Assembly: GCA_944548615.1 (NCBI GenBank)
Contig: OX155967.1
Location: 23,455,997 to 23,519,996, forward strand
Origin: Micropterix aruncella
Taxonomy: Eukaryota; Arthropoda; Insecta; Lepidoptera; Micropterigidae
DNA length: 64,000 nt
Direction: 5' to 3'
Below, one piece after another: positions 41,601 to 52,652 of the stretch (positions are counted from its first letter, which is position 1; each line of letters begins with the position of its first letter). The position numbers were made by a program, and so were the translations under genes. The notes beneath the pieces are model-generated. The model saw only the letters and a program-made list of their open reading frames with translations, ran no database searches and was not told the origin of the DNA.

Positions 41601-42166
41601 GTCAATGATTATGCTGTAAAATTTGTTATAATCATCAATGAAATTTTCAGAGAATAGAAAAGAATTTAATCGTTTTGATGTTTCTAATTGATATTTTTCC
41701 CAATAAATTCGTCTGTGATTTAACTGATATTGAAAGAGCGGTGTGACAGCATTGTCATTATTCAAGATATCTGGAGTAGGCGTTAGAGAAATATAGGTGA
41801 AAGTAGGTAAATGATCACTACCCATGGGATCGTCGAAGACTTCCCACTCACTACTATCTGCTAAGTCATTAGATATAAATGATAGGTCTAAAGCATTTGG
41901 TCTACTCGTACAATGACCTACCGTTGTTTTTTCTGCAGTGTTTAACATAAATAAAGATCTTTTATCCATGGCATCAAATATATATATACCTCTTTGATTG
42001 TTGCTGTTGGAGCCCCACGCCAAGTTGTTTGCGTTAAAATCACCAGAAACAAATAATGGTTCTGGCAATTTATCTAATATGTTGTTAAATTTATTAATAT
42101 GAAATGTTGGTTCCGAATTAGGAGGGCAATAAACATTGAGTATATTTAATTGACTATTAGGTAAAT
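38655..42166 (-). CDS. LINE3 ORF2, main part
   Basis: The frame resumes just after the pogo1 insertion with LPNSQLNILNVYCPPNS. It contains endonuclease motifs GDFNANNLAWG and GSDHLP, then reverse transcriptase SYRPVALSSCIGK, FLDIRGAFDNVD and GTIQGGILSPLLY. RNase H has YTDGSKI, FSAEAFAI, ITDARSVLE and a PAHFNIYGNEQADKMA block. The C-terminus has a CCHC-like finger, CRHCNQN to HLILEC. The polymerase signature reads FPDD instead of F/YADD, which probably impairs activity. The 1137-aa frame from 42068 starts at an internal Met. Confidence 0.9.
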
Positions 42167-42173
42167 TTATTGC
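42167..42173. repeat. Left target duplication of pogo1
   Basis: TTATTGC, matching TAATTGC at 48105-48111 with one mismatch. Removing one copy and the insertion restores an uninterrupted LINE3 reading frame (LAI then NLPNS). Confidence 0.65.
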
Positions 42174-42294
42174 AGGGTGACGGACCCAGTAGTGGCCACT
42201 GCACCGGTTTTGGCCATTTCAAAATGTAATTGGCTTAAAATAAGGTGTCAGAAATGTGACAGTCAAATACAGTATGACAAACTACGGTTCCAGG

Positions 42295-45107
42295 CAGTGT
42301 TGGATTCAAGCTGACCAAAAATTATCGCACAGAATAGTGAAAAGGATCGTATTTAAACGGAAATTATCGTACGATGAACAGAATGAAGATTTTTCGTACA
42401 GAAAAAGACATTAAGGCATACTCCTAGTCTATCGTATATTACTTTAATACTTCAGATGTGCTGGTTAAATATTTTTCATTAATCAGTATCACTCGAATAA
42501 TTTAGAATAAAAATGTTAATCTTAGTCACTTATTTTATACTTGAATGTTAATTACTAATTCTGCGACATCTTCTAAATTATCACTGGCTAGATCTTTTGC
42601 CGTAAACCTTCTTAACATGTCCTCAGATGGTTTGAAACTTGTACAATTGTTATTTTTGCTTTCCTTTATGGCGTCGGACGACAGCAGCAATGCGTCGATA
42701 GTTTGCGTTGTCAGTTTGTTGCGGGTTTTGGTTTTCGCCAAGTTGACCTTGCTGAAGATCCTTTCGCAGTCAGCATTTGCGTGTGGTAGAACCAAGCAAT
42801 CCAGTGCAAACTGAGAAATTTCGAGGAAAGGCTTGTGATCTGTTATGTCGCACCACCCGCGCAGTTGACTCCAGAATACGTCAACTTTCTTTTCTAGCCT
42901 TATGTGATCTGGAAGTTCAGCCAAAGGTAGCCTACGCCATTGATCATCTAGGATTTGTAGATAAGTGTGATTATTTAAATTTGTAACTCTAGGAAATGCA
43001 GTGACTACCGGCAAAATTGTGGGGTTATGTTCTCGAACTATTTGACTTAGGGCATTTTTTGGACTTAGCATGGCGATTTTTGTTAGTGTTGTATTTCCAA
43101 AGTCCCACCTTTTTTTTATTTGTAGAGCAGCTTCAACGAGAAAAGCTTTACATCTAGATATGAATTCTGCTCGTTTGATTGGGTCTGTTTTGATTTCAGC
43201 GTTATTTATTTTTGAAGCCACTGCAATTCCAAAGTAGATCTGTTCTTCTTTCAAGTGTTTGAGTGTATTGTCCGGCTGTATATCGCATAGATCCGTTTCA
43301 TTGACGTATTTTCTCTCCATGAAACATAGGACAAAATCTTTGTACATTTCTTTTATTTTTGTGTCTAGTTCAGTAACCACGACTTCGGCTGACTGAAAAT
43401 AGCGATTGAATTGCGTAAATTTTGGCAATAAATTTGGTCAAGAAATCATAATATATCTTCATGTAAGGATCGCTTAGGAGGTCCAGTATTATTTGCCCCG
43501 AAATCAGACGTTCTGATAAAGCCATGTCTGTGAAGAACAATTTTAGAGCTTCCCAGTGTGTCAGCACTCTTTCTACCACTTGAACCACGGAGAGCCATCT
43601 TGTTTGAGACGGGTGCAACATTTTTTGAGGTTTCAGTTTTAAAAATGTTTGAAATTGTTGTAATTGCGCCGATCGCTTAGAGCTCATTTTCAAAAATTTA
43701 AATATTGACCGAGCAAGTTCTTCGCATCTATTCGGCAACTTTTGGCATGCTGCGCTTGCACAAAGATGTGCTGAGTGGCAAGTACACTTCATTATTATTA
43801 TTCCTGGACAGTCTCGTTTAAATCTGCTTGCCACAGAATTATCTGATCCCATCATTACATTGCACCCATCTGACCCAAACCCGACAATATTTTTTAGTGG
43901 TATGCCCTGATTTGTAAATGATTCTATCAATTTTGTGTATATGTTTTGAGCTGTAGCTCCTTCGTTGGCTGTTGTAAGGTCATGGCCGCTGAAAATCTCG
44001 TGCAGATTCCAAAATTTGGATACTATTTTTCCGGCTTCTTCATCGTAGAATCTGACCACAACGCACGAAGATTTAGTTGTAGATATGTCTGTGGACTCAT
44101 CCGTCATTATGCTGAATTTTGAGTCTTTTAATTTTTTTCCAAGAATTTCTTTGTAGCTGGGTGCGATAGCCTGACAAATTGCTTTTGCATTTTTTTTCCT
44201 ATTTAAGTTGGTTTCTTTGGCTATTTTCGAGTCTGGAAAGCAGTCTTTCAAAACAGCACCCAAGTGATCTGAAGCATTGAAAGCTATGTTGTGTTCCGCG
44301 AAATAAGCAGACAATTTAATTTCAGCAATTTTTGCCATCTTAGTTGTACTATTTTCCGTAGATGGATTCGCAAAGAAAAGAGTAGAAATAGGTTTTGACC
44401 CACGAATTAAAGTTAATTTTTCGGCATGCTTCTGTCCTTGAGAATGCTTTATTAATACTGTTTTCTCCGCAGTGATGGATGAATTGCATGCTTTGCATCT
44501 TGCTTTAAAATCATCGTCAGGGTCATTGGAGAGCCATTTGCTAAATCGAGGGTCAGCCTCCCATTCCTTTCTATATTTTTGCGGTCTATGTTTTTCCTTT
44601 TTTTTAATCAAATCACCCCTAGCTAAACGCACCTTCTTTGGTGTGGAAACACCGGGGTTCTCTTCCTCCATATCCGATGGGTCATCGTCCTTTCGTTTTT
44701 CCGCGCTCCCGTCCGCGAACATTTCACGCGGTATCTATTGTGAACCGGTAAAACTTACTCACTGAAAACTCCCAGTCACTGACACTCACTGCTTTCACGC
44801 TACACTATGCACGCTTTGCACTGATTTTAAAAATCTAACACAGTAACACCCGTACCATAGATATAGACCAGGAACATTGATGAGTTGGGATTTCCCGGAA
44901 TATAAACCTTTGTATAAAATGCTCACGTTAATTCTGGGATATTGTTGCCAACTCGAAATTTTATTTTCGGCAAAATTACAAAATAATTTTTTTTGGGAGT
45001 AAAAAGGGTCGTATTTTAGCGTACGATCCAGCCAATTGGATCGTATATCGTACGACTAGTGAAATTATAGTACAAATACGATTATTATCGTACGAAATCC
45101 AACACTG
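42295..45107 (-). mobile_element. hAT2: hAT element inside pogo1
   Basis: Termini CAGTGTTGGATT and its inverted copy, flanked by the perfect 8-bp TSD GTTCCAGG (42287-42294 and 45108-45115). 2813 bp with one transposase gene on minus. ATCGTACGA-type subterminal motifs occur near both ends (about 42365-42375, 45020-45095). Confidence 0.92.
42535..44722 (-). pseudogene. hAT2 transposase, one frameshift
   Basis: N-terminus (44722 downward) is basic with a BED/TTF-like finger (CKACNSSI to HSQGQKH). The catalytic blocks TDESTDIS, GFGSDGCNVM and CTCHSAHLC follow in family order. Near 43430 the frame shifts by one base, and the homologous text continues in the frame ending at 42535, with VLPHANADCERIFSKVN, the hAT dimerisation motif. 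Both pieces are otherwise open and cover a full-length transposase of about 720 residues. The single lesion means it is recently dead, or there is a sequencing error. Confidence 0.88.
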
Positions 45108-45370
45108 GTTCCAGGTATTCCTTTGTTTGACTAGTGTCAAAGGGAGTTGCGGCATATTTTGGCGAGATACTTATGCAAAACGTTAAGACGCCTAAGGTTA
45201 GTAATCCGAATATATTTCAAACATCATCGTGTTATTTTCTTTGGACATATGTTCGTCTTATTAATTAACAATATGCAAATTCAATTTTAAGGTTAGTTTG
45301 TAGAAATGTATGTTCTTTTCATATTTTTATTGCGTGGCCATTACTAGTACATAAATCTGAGCAAATGCAT

Positions 45371-45469
45371 CAGTTTTGGCCACCAATATGGCCAAAACTG
45401 ACTCCCATAGAACATTAGTTTTGGCCATCAGCTGGCCAAAACTAATGTTGTATGTATTAGTTTTGGCCA
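45371..45469. promoter_or_regulatory. pogo1 GGCCAAAAC motif array upstream of transposase
   Basis: Five copies of AGTTTTGGCCA or its complement in 100 bp: forward at 45371, 45416 and 45458, inverted at 45389 and 45433. They are arranged as two facing pairs plus one, ending about 40 bp before the transposase ATG. Likely transposase-binding or autoregulatory sites (inference). Confidence 0.65.
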
Positions 45470-45510
45470 TTTACTTATTATATGTGGTTTTCTGTGGTAG
45501 GTAAAAAGCC

Positions 45511-47766
45511 ATGGCCTCTACACACAACAAAGAATGCGGCATCCGCGAAAAAAAGAAGTTTTTCGGATACTCACCCTCCAAAGTGGATTCCGCTCTGGAG
45601 GCAATACGCGGAGGTATGAAAGTGGCAAAAGCAACTAGGAACTTTAACGCGCCGAGAACTACTCTACGGAATAAGCTAGCTGGTCGATCACCATTAACTT
45701 CAGGCCACGTGGGGCCTCAAGCAGTCCTCGGAGCAGACATCGAACACTCACTCGTCGTGTGGATTAAAGATTGTGCTCGTGCGGGATTTCCGATTAATAA
45801 GGATAATTTGTTGGAATCTGTACGAAAGATAGTCACTGAAGGTAATATAATAAACCCATTCGTAAACGATCGACCTGGCAGATCTTGGTTCGATGCTTTT
45901 ATGAGAAGGCATCCTGACTTGAGCAGAAAACATGCTGAATACATAAACAGGGCGCGAGCTTTGATCACCGAAGAGAAAATAAGAGATTGGTTTGCTGAAG
46001 TTGTCGAGTTGCTGGGTCCTGAAGGGTGCAAAATTCTTGAAGATCCCGAGCGTGTTTGGAACTGTGATGAGACATCGTTCTTTTTAGCCCCTAAAGGAGG
46101 ACTTATACTAGCCCCTAAAGGGAAACATGTGTATGAGACGTCCAAAAATAGTGATAAGGAGAACATTACTACGTTGTTCACGGTGAATGCTCTCGGAGAA
46201 CTAGCTCCACCGCTAACCTTATATAAATATAAAAGGATGAACCAAGAAATAGCCCAAAATGCACCAAGTGGTTGGTCGATTGGAAAAACTGACAAAGGAT
46301 GGATGACCTCAGAAGCGTTCTATGAATACATTGGAAACGTGTTCTTGCCTTACCTGAAAACAAAGAACATTACACTTCCAGTAATCTTATTCTTAGACGG
46401 CCCCAAATCCCATCTTACACTACACCTCAGTAAACTATGTAGAGACAACGGTATCATTGTTGTATCTTTAGTCCCTAACACCACTCATATGCTTCAGCCA
46501 TTAGACGTAGCAGTGTTTTATCCTCTGAAGCAGGGATGGATAAAGTACATTCGAAGGTGGCGAGTAGATCATGACGGGGAAGAAATAACTAAATTCAACC
46601 TCCCGACTGCTTTGCATAACATTATCATTAATGATAACAAGTTAACTGACAATGTGAAGGCTGGCTTCAAAACTTGTGGCATATATCCGTTTGGTGCAGA
46701 TTTTGTAGACTACAAAAGAATAATATCTACTACTAAACAAACTAACAAAGATGAAGCGAACCAGGTGCGTTTAGTGGAGTCAAATTATCTGGAATACATA
46801 GAAGGCAAAATCGAACCAAAGATTCTTGAAGATTTCCGTGAAACTTACAATGCTGGATTGGACTGGGAAGGTTGTCCTGAAGCATCGATGTTGTACAAGG
46901 TGTGGTTGGCCTGCAAAGACGATGATAATACTATGCCTTCAGACAAAGCCCTATCAAAGGCGAGCAATCATTTAACGCAAGCTGGACACGTGATTCAAGC
47001 CTACCCTAATGCAACAGTAGCAGCGACAGTAACTCCCGATGTCCTTATCATAGAATCCCCATCATCAACACCTCAAAATGCAGAGTTTCCAGATACACCT
47101 GCTTCGACGTCAAAGGTCGTTGCAATAAACGTTGTACAAAGTCCAACTCAAGCAATGGATCTTGTTAGAAACTGTGTGATGTGGCCTGAGAAGAAAACGA
47201 CTACGTTAAAACGAAAAAGAGAATATGTACCATCTGTTTTAACGTCAGATAAGTGGAAGGAAATAATGACGGCCAAGGAAAATGAAAAAGACGCTAAAGA
47301 AAAAGAGAAGCAAAATAGAACGGAAGAAAGAAAAAGGAAGGCTATTCAAACTAAAAAGACAGTCTTGGAAACAACATCAGACTCGTCGGAAGAACATAAT
47401 GACTCAGACACATCGGATGGCGAGGACTGGATTCCACAGCCAAGACCCTCTGCCTTTGAAGAATTGCAGCGACCTCCAGAAGAAGGAGATTATGTTCTCG
47501 TCGAGTTTAAAGACACTAAAAGGCCACTATACTATGTGGGAAGAATAATAGGCCCAAAAGACGAAAGTAACGAACTTCAAATAAGTTATCTCCGAAAATA
47601 TAAGACTGGTAACCAGTTCATCATGCCACAGGTCCCAGATCTTGCATCTGTTGCTGTAACTGACATTAAAATGATCCTTCCACCTCCGCTATTCACAGGA
47701 GCAACAAAAAGGCAAAATTCCTTTTATATATTTGAAATAAATATGTCTGGATTTAATGTTCGCTAA
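45511..47766 (+). CDS. pogo1 transposase, 751 aa, intact
   Basis: DDE/D transposase of the pogo/Tigger group. Residues 15-60 are a Pipsqueak-type helix-turn-helix (KVDSALEAIRGG, AKATRNFNAPRTTLRNKL). A CENP-B-type second DNA-binding domain follows (AGFPINKDNL, GRSWFDAFMRRHPDLS). The catalytic core has WNCDETSF, VILFLDGPKSH and THMLQPLDVAVFYPLK, giving the D-D-D triad. A Lys/Glu-rich linker follows at about residues 580-650. The C-terminal domain begins EEGDYVLVEFKDTKRPLYYV and looks SH3/Tudor-like. The start is chosen at the first Met, in a good context (AAGCCATGG). No lesion seen. Confidence 0.92.
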   Translation: MASTHNKECGIREKKKFFGYSPSKVDSALEAIRGGMKVAKATRNFNAPRTTLRNKLAGRSPLTSGHVGPQAVLGADIEHSLVVWIKDCARAGFPINKDNLLESVRKIVTEGNIINPFVNDRPGRSWFDAFMRRHPDLSRKHAEYINRARALITEEKIRDWFAEVVELLGPEGCKILEDPERVWNCDETSFFLAPKGGLILAPKGKHVYETSKNSDKENITTLFTVNALGELAPPLTLYKYKRMNQEIAQNAPSGWSIGKTDKGWMTSEAFYEYIGNVFLPYLKTKNITLPVILFLDGPKSHLTLHLSKLCRDNGIIVVSLVPNTTHMLQPLDVAVFYPLKQGWIKYIRRWRVDHDGEEITKFNLPTALHNIIINDNKLTDNVKAGFKTCGIYPFGADFVDYKRIISTTKQTNKDEANQVRLVESNYLEYIEGKIEPKILEDFRETYNAGLDWEGCPEASMLYKVWLACKDDDNTMPSDKALSKASNHLTQAGHVIQAYPNATVAATVTPDVLIIESPSSTPQNAEFPDTPASTSKVVAINVVQSPTQAMDLVRNCVMWPEKKTTTLKRKREYVPSVLTSDKWKEIMTAKENEKDAKEKEKQNRTEERKRKAIQTKKTVLETTSDSSEEHNDSDTSDGEDWIPQPRPSAFEELQRPPEEGDYVLVEFKDTKRPLYYVGRIIGPKDESNELQISYLRKYKTGNQFIMPQVPDLASVAVTDIKMILPPPLFTGATKRQNSFYIFEINMSGFNVR

Positions 47767-47847
47767 AATTTTCAATAAACTTTGTATTCTTTGAAACAGT
47801 ATTTTATTTGTACGTATAAAAAATATTTAATCTAATATTAATTTAAA

Positions 47848-47902
47848 TGGCCAAAACTGGGACAAATACGTGACCAAAACTGGGGAAAAGTGGCCAAAAC
47901 TA
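47848..47902. promoter_or_regulatory. pogo1 GGCCAAAAC motif array, 3' side
   Basis: Three same-orientation motifs, TGGCCAAAACTG at 47848, TGACCAAAACTG at 47871 and TGGCCAAAACTA at 47891, spaced 20-23 bp apart, beyond the transposase stop. They mirror the 5' array. Confidence 0.65.
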
Positions 47903-48111
47903 ATACATTTCTCGTTTTTTTTTTAGAGGGTTTTATTATTTTTTTTGGCATATATTTTTCATAAAGTTATAAACATTTCTAAAAGACAGATAGTGGTTTT
48001 TGCTATATCTGTGAAAAAAAACAGATTCTATAAATAATTACTTTAGTAGTCCATATCAGAACTTGAAAATTTTCTTAAAGTGGCCAAAGCCGGGTCAGGC
48101 ACCCTAATTGC

Positions 48112-48378
48112 TAAATTTTGAATTGATTGTTCTGAGAATGTGCTCAATGTATCATATGGTATTCTGTTTGCTATTAATATACCTACTCCCCCGTGTTCAT
48201 AATCAGAGTCCCGACGTTCAAATTTGAAGCCTTTGAAAGACATTTTATCTTTGGTCTTAAGCCAAGTCTCCTTCAGGAGGACTATATATACATTATTTGT
48301 GTGTAAAAAATGCTGTAAACTTAAGTGGTTAGCTTTGACGCTTCGAATGTTCCATTGCATAATTCGTAAGTTATCCAT
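48112..48378 (-). CDS. LINE3 ORF2, N-terminal part
   Basis: Starts at 48378 (MDNLRIMQWNIRSVKAN) and encodes the first third of the APE endonuclease, with QWNIRS, KETWL and GGVGILI, up to NLAI at the pogo1 insertion. The start codon overlaps the gag stop (ATGGATAA), suggesting coupled termination and re-initiation. KETW replaces the usual SETW. The continuation is at 42166 downward. Confidence 0.9.
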
Positions 48379-49549
48379 TATGTGAAGTAGAGTTGTGTTT
48401 ATTAAAAGATTGAATTAAAAGTTCTTTAATATTTTGGCAATTTGTCGGTTCTTTTGTTTTTTGAGTTAATATTTTTAAAATTGTCTCTACAATACTGTTT
48501 AAAAACATGTCATTGTTAATCAGATCTATGAATGATTTTTCTTTATTTGCTATGTTGGTGGTTCTTTGTACGTTTGTGTTATTTGTGGTTGTAATTTTCC
48601 TATCAGTTAAAGTGGCGGAATAGCTTTTTAATGAAGGATAATTTTTTTCACTTATCTGACCCTGATAATTTTGGTGTTGCGAGATTTGTTTTTTGTTTTC
48701 TTCTATTTTCTGTTTTCTTATCGGACATTCTGTTGAGATGGCTATGTGTCGTTCGGAGCAATTAGCGCATGTAACATCTTCACTGTTGCTGCATTCTTTG
48801 TAAGTATGATTACCCGCGCAAATTGAGCATCTCGTCGCATTCCTGCAGGATCTTGCCATGTGCCCGAATTTAAGGCAGTTGAAACATTGCTTCACTGGAG
48901 CTATGTATTGTTGAACTGGGAATCTCCATAATTTAAGATCAACATGATCTGGTAAAATATTTGACGAAAATGTGATGGCCACCGTCTGCAGAGGTGACAA
49001 TGTGAAGCTTCCGTCTTCGGATCTGATTTTCTTCATAAATCTTCGAATGGATATAATGTCTATAGATGATGTTAATTCTTCAACTAATTTTTGATTGGTA
49101 ATATCAACTGGAACATACTTTATTATTCCCACTTTTTGAACGGCTGATGCAGGTATAGAAGCCAGAAACTGTTGTTCATCCAGAAATTTTGTGTTGGTCA
49201 CAAATTGATTGGCCATGTGTGGTGTTTCAAATACAACAGCTAACTTGTTTCGCGTCACTGTTTTGAGACGTTTGACTCCCTTTACAAATCGACTGAATAT
49301 GTTTCCCAATGATAGCATATTTAGTCGCCCAATCGGTCTGTCTTCGTTAGAACTCTTAACATAAACAATAAATTCCGCTGCTCCTGAACTCTCTTGGTAA
49401 AGCCGTATATGATCCAATTTCGTAAAAGCCTTGTAGTCTTCGGCGTTCCCACCTTTTTTTTTCGACGTCGCATTTTCGTCTATTGGACTAGTTTTCATGC
49501 GTTTTCCCGATGATTTCGTCGGCCCGTCTGACGAGCTCTCCATTTTCAC
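48371..49549 (-). CDS. LINE3 ORF1, gag-like protein
   Basis: 392 aa with a basic N-terminus, an RNA-recognition-like middle (RNKLAVVFETPHMANQF, IRRFMKKIRSEDGS) and three CCHC knuckles: CFNCLKFGHMARSC, CSICAGNHTYKEC and CANCSERH to STEC. It has the same architecture as LINE1 gag with low sequence identity. Overlaps ORF2 by 8 nt. The 5' UTR is only about 89 nt, and the element starts at GAGGGCCGCCATC. Confidence 0.9.
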   Translation of the reverse strand: MKMESSSDGPTKSSGKRMKTSPIDENATSKKKGGNAEDYKAFTKLDHIRLYQESSGAAEFIVYVKSSNEDRPIGRLNMLSLGNIFSRFVKGVKRLKTVTRNKLAVVFETPHMANQFVTNTKFLDEQQFLASIPASAVQKVGIIKYVPVDITNQKLVEELTSSIDIISIRRFMKKIRSEDGSFTLSPLQTVAITFSSNILPDHVDLKLWRFPVQQYIAPVKQCFNCLKFGHMARSCRNATRCSICAGNHTYKECSNSEDVTCANCSERHIAISTECPIRKQKIEENKKQISQHQNYQGQISEKNYPSLKSYSATLTDRKITTTNNTNVQRTTNIANKEKSFIDLINNDMFLNSIVETILKILTQKTKEPTNCQNIKELLIQSFNKHNSTSHNG

Positions 49550-49902
49550 GTCTTTCTCGATGATATTTCGTGGAAATAATTAATAAACACGGATGTAATT
49601 ATTTTTCGCACTTCCCGCCTTCAAAGATGGCGGCCCTCTAAAGGTGGTGATCCATTTGCGGTCTATACCTCTGGCTCGCCAGCGAGCCAGCGAGCCGGAG
49701 GTATAGATTGTCAATGGATCACCTATAAAACTGCGGTTTTAAAAGACCGCGGTTTGGACCGTTGGCTCTTCGTGCATGCTTGAAATCCTAGACCGCGGTA
49801 TAATAAACCGTCAGTGGATCAGCCGAGCCTGCGCGCCGACAGTTTTTTTCATGTTGCGACAGCGAGCGGTCGTCACGCACGGCGACAACCGGTGGCGGTA
49901 AA

Positions 49903-52089
49903 ATGGCCGATTTACGTTCGTATCGTCGCGAGTTAGTACTGGAAATAATTAATTGTTTTAAGGAACAGGAGTGTCTGTGGATGTACACTAACAGGGACTA
50001 CAAAAATAAAGTATTAAAATCGCTTGCGTACGATAAACTTCTGGAGATCCACCAAAAACATGATCCAACGAGCACAATTGCCGATGTAAAAAAATTTATA
50101 CAATCTCTGCGAGCATCTCATAGGAAGGAAAGAAAAAAAGTCCAAGATAGTATGAAGACTGGATCAGGAGCCAATGACGTTTACATACCCAAGCTATGGT
50201 ATTATGCCGAATTGGAATTCCTGAATGACCAAATAGAAAGTTAGTATCTACCTTCCAATTTATTTATTTGCACATATTATTATTTTATTACTTATAATGG
50301 AGTTTATAATATAATATATAATATAATAGACCAGTTTACGGTGGTAATTAGTTTCACCATACATCATACTTTTTAAATACTAATTATTTTCATTTCATAT
50401 TTAAGGTACTTCATCCGTTTCAACTCTAGATGAAATTAATACCTATTATACTGGAGATGATTCTAATATAACGATGACGACATCAGAATCTGAGGTATTT
50501 ATACACTGAACTGTTAATTTTTCTAAAAGTAAAAGTCCATTTTTGATTGTTTATATGTATAACCTATTTTATTTATTAAGGTTTTCACAAATTTGTCATA
50601 CGCCCCTGCCATTCGACTGCACCATATGTGTTAAAATATTTTTCGAAGTCTTCTCGCACTTTCTTTGCATGGTTAGGAATATTTCTAGATGATGATGCCA
50701 GTGGGGTAAGATAATTATTCGGACGAAGCCCTGTTTCAATTGTTCCAGCTATGTTATTTTCTATGTCAATTTCTCCAGGTCTTGTATACGTAGGTGTTAT
50801 CTTGCGCCTTAGGTAATTATGCAGTGCACAGCAAGCCAATACCACAATATTTATGTGTTCTGGTTTCATATTTATAGGGGCACGGAATATTTGGAATCTA
50901 GCAGCTAATATTCCAAATGCGTTTTCAATGATTCGACGTGCTCTACAAATTCGATAGTTGTAAATTCTTTTTGAATTGTCTAGATCGCGTTGCGGGTATG
51001 GTTTTAAGAAGTCAGTTCGTAAAGAAAAAGCCTCATCGCCTATGTAAACGAAGGGTAATTCGTCTGCCTCTGTGCATGGTTTTTCTGGAGGAGGTATTTT
51101 AAGAGATCCTGCGTCTAATCTTTTGAAAAATTCAGTATTTCTTATTACTCCTCCATCAGAGATCCGTCCATTAGTGCCCACGTCCACGTAAATAAACTCG
51201 TAGTTTGCATTAGCAATCGCCATCAGGACAACACTGTGGAACCCTTTGTAGTTATAGTAGTCTGACCCAGCGCCTGTGGGTGGTATGATGGCAATGTGCT
51301 TTCCATCTACAGCACCAAGACAATTTGGAAATTGCCATTTGTTTTTTAATTCATTTGCTATTACTTTCATCTCCTCTTCCGTGCTAGGAAACTGTAACAA
51401 GCAAAATTACAATTATTTTAATTAATTTTACGTCTACCATGCAATAATTACATCTAAAAATTGCCATTTCCTAATTTGATATGTATTTTTTTTAGATAAT
51501 GGCGCCTTCGTCAGTATCCTCTTTGGGAGTTGCATCTCCTTCTGAGCCATCTCCGAGAACAAGATCACAGCCAACCAAAACCAAAAAACCAAATGAACAA
51601 GAACAAAGAGAAAAAATTATGGCCAAAATAGCTAAAAAACTGGAACACACCGAAGACGACTTTGATGTTGTGGGAAAAAATATAGCCAATAAATTAAGGG
51701 CTATGGACGCTGACCAGAGGATTCACGCGGAAAAGATAATCAATGACACTCTGTACTATGGAACACTAAAACATCTCACGTTTGACTCCTGTATTACTGG
51801 AACTGTTGGCAGAACAACGACTGTTATCGAACGACCTAATCCTTACAGTGCTCCCTTAGCCAGTCAGGCTACTTATTCTCAGCCTGTGAGTGGGCATTCA
51901 AATTATCCTATTACACCAAATAATATTGTAACTAATAATAATAATTTCAGCTACTCACAATTATTAACCCAACCTGAAACTATAGCGTTAAATACAGAAC
52001 ATGGTCTCCAGACTTCTACAGTATTAGACTATAATGCACGTACGCAATCAACTGTACAAAACTTCCTCCAGACTTTCACAGAGCAATAA
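49903..52089 (+). CDS. PIF2 MADF/Myb-SANT-like accessory protein
   Basis: Three predicted exons: 49903-50239, 50406-50494 and 51496-52089, with GT/AG boundaries and consistent phase, giving 339 aa. Exon 1 is the MADF domain (LVLEIINCFKEQECLW, NRDYKNK, KKFIQSLRASHRKERKK). Exon 2 is a short acidic linker. Exon 3 is Ser/Pro-rich then has AEKIINDTLYYGTLKHL, a motif shared with PIF1, and a Gln/Thr/Ser-rich tail. In this superfamily the partner binds element ends and imports the transposase. Exons 2 and 3 flank the transposase catalytic exon encoded on the other strand. Confidence 0.85.
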
Positions 52090-52652
52090 AGATGATTACA
52101 TTTTGAATGAAAAGGATGAAAGGGATGATTACCTTTGATTCAAACTACTTACTTGTATTTACTTTGGTTTAATAAATAAATATACTTTAATTATAATAAG
52201 TAACTGTTTTAATAAATACCTTCAGGTGTTCTTGTCTCAAAGTCTCATATATAGCTTTACATGTTTCTGGAATAATGCGTCCCAAAGTCTGCCTGGAAAT
52301 TATTGTAGAGTATTGTAGACCAGTTTGTGATCCACCAGCTGCCAGGAAACGGAGAGTTGCACATAAGCGTTCATATGGTGAAATTGGTACACGGAAAACT
52401 GTATCTTGTCTTTTTATCAAAGGGGACACCAAACCCAGCAGCTCTATAAACACTTCCTCGGACATCCTCATATAATTTCGATAATCATTTGGTTCACCAA
52501 TAAGTTCTGCCACTAAATTTACATGACATTAGCGATGTCTCTTGCAGCCACTTTTTAACCCACACTTTGTGGCGTCTCTTCTTTTTCTTTGGTTGTCCTT
52601 CATGTAAAAGTATGCCTAAGTAACAGAGTAACTCCGACTGGGAACACGCCAT
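50585..52652 (-). pseudogene. PIF2 transposase (HARBI1-like), one frameshift
   Basis: Two exons: 52652-52220 and 51391-50585, joined by a GT/AG phase-0 intron. Exon 1 begins MACSQSELLCYLG and carries VNLVAELIGEPNDYRNYMRM, ERLCATLRFLAAG and IIPETCKAI. A one-base frameshift lies near 52525, between WLQETS and VNLV. Exon 2 holds the whole DDE core: GAVDGKHI, VDVGTNGRISDGG and IENAFGILAARF. All three acidic residues are present. It would cut at the element ends with the MADF partner. The intron contains the last MADF exon on the opposite strand. Confidence 0.88.

Larger units (their letters stand above)
42174..48104 (+). mobile_element. pogo1: pogo-like element with intact transposase
   Basis: About 3.1 kb of its own DNA plus a 2.8-kb hAT inserted at 42295. 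Ends are imperfect inverted repeats, AGGGTGACGGACCC on the left and minus-strand GGGTGCCTGACCC on the right, continuing to TGGCCAC. TTTTGGCCA-type motifs are clustered at both ends. The flanking 7-bp near-duplication is unusual for pogo, which normally targets TA. The transposase frame is complete, so the element may have been active until the hAT landed upstream of the gene. Confidence 0.8.
38402..49638 (-). mobile_element. LINE3, full-length I-like LINE split by pogo1
   Basis: Sense minus. The poly(A) tail (T-run 38402-38415 on plus) and the 5' end at 49638 are flanked by TAACGGTAAGAT (38390-38401 and 52775-52786). PIF2 has inserted in the right-hand duplication. It has gag, then ORF2 with endonuclease, reverse transcriptase and RNase H. 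The endonuclease coding region is interrupted at 42167-48111 by pogo1. It is related in layout to LINE1 but clearly different in sequence and much more AT-rich. Confidence 0.9.
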
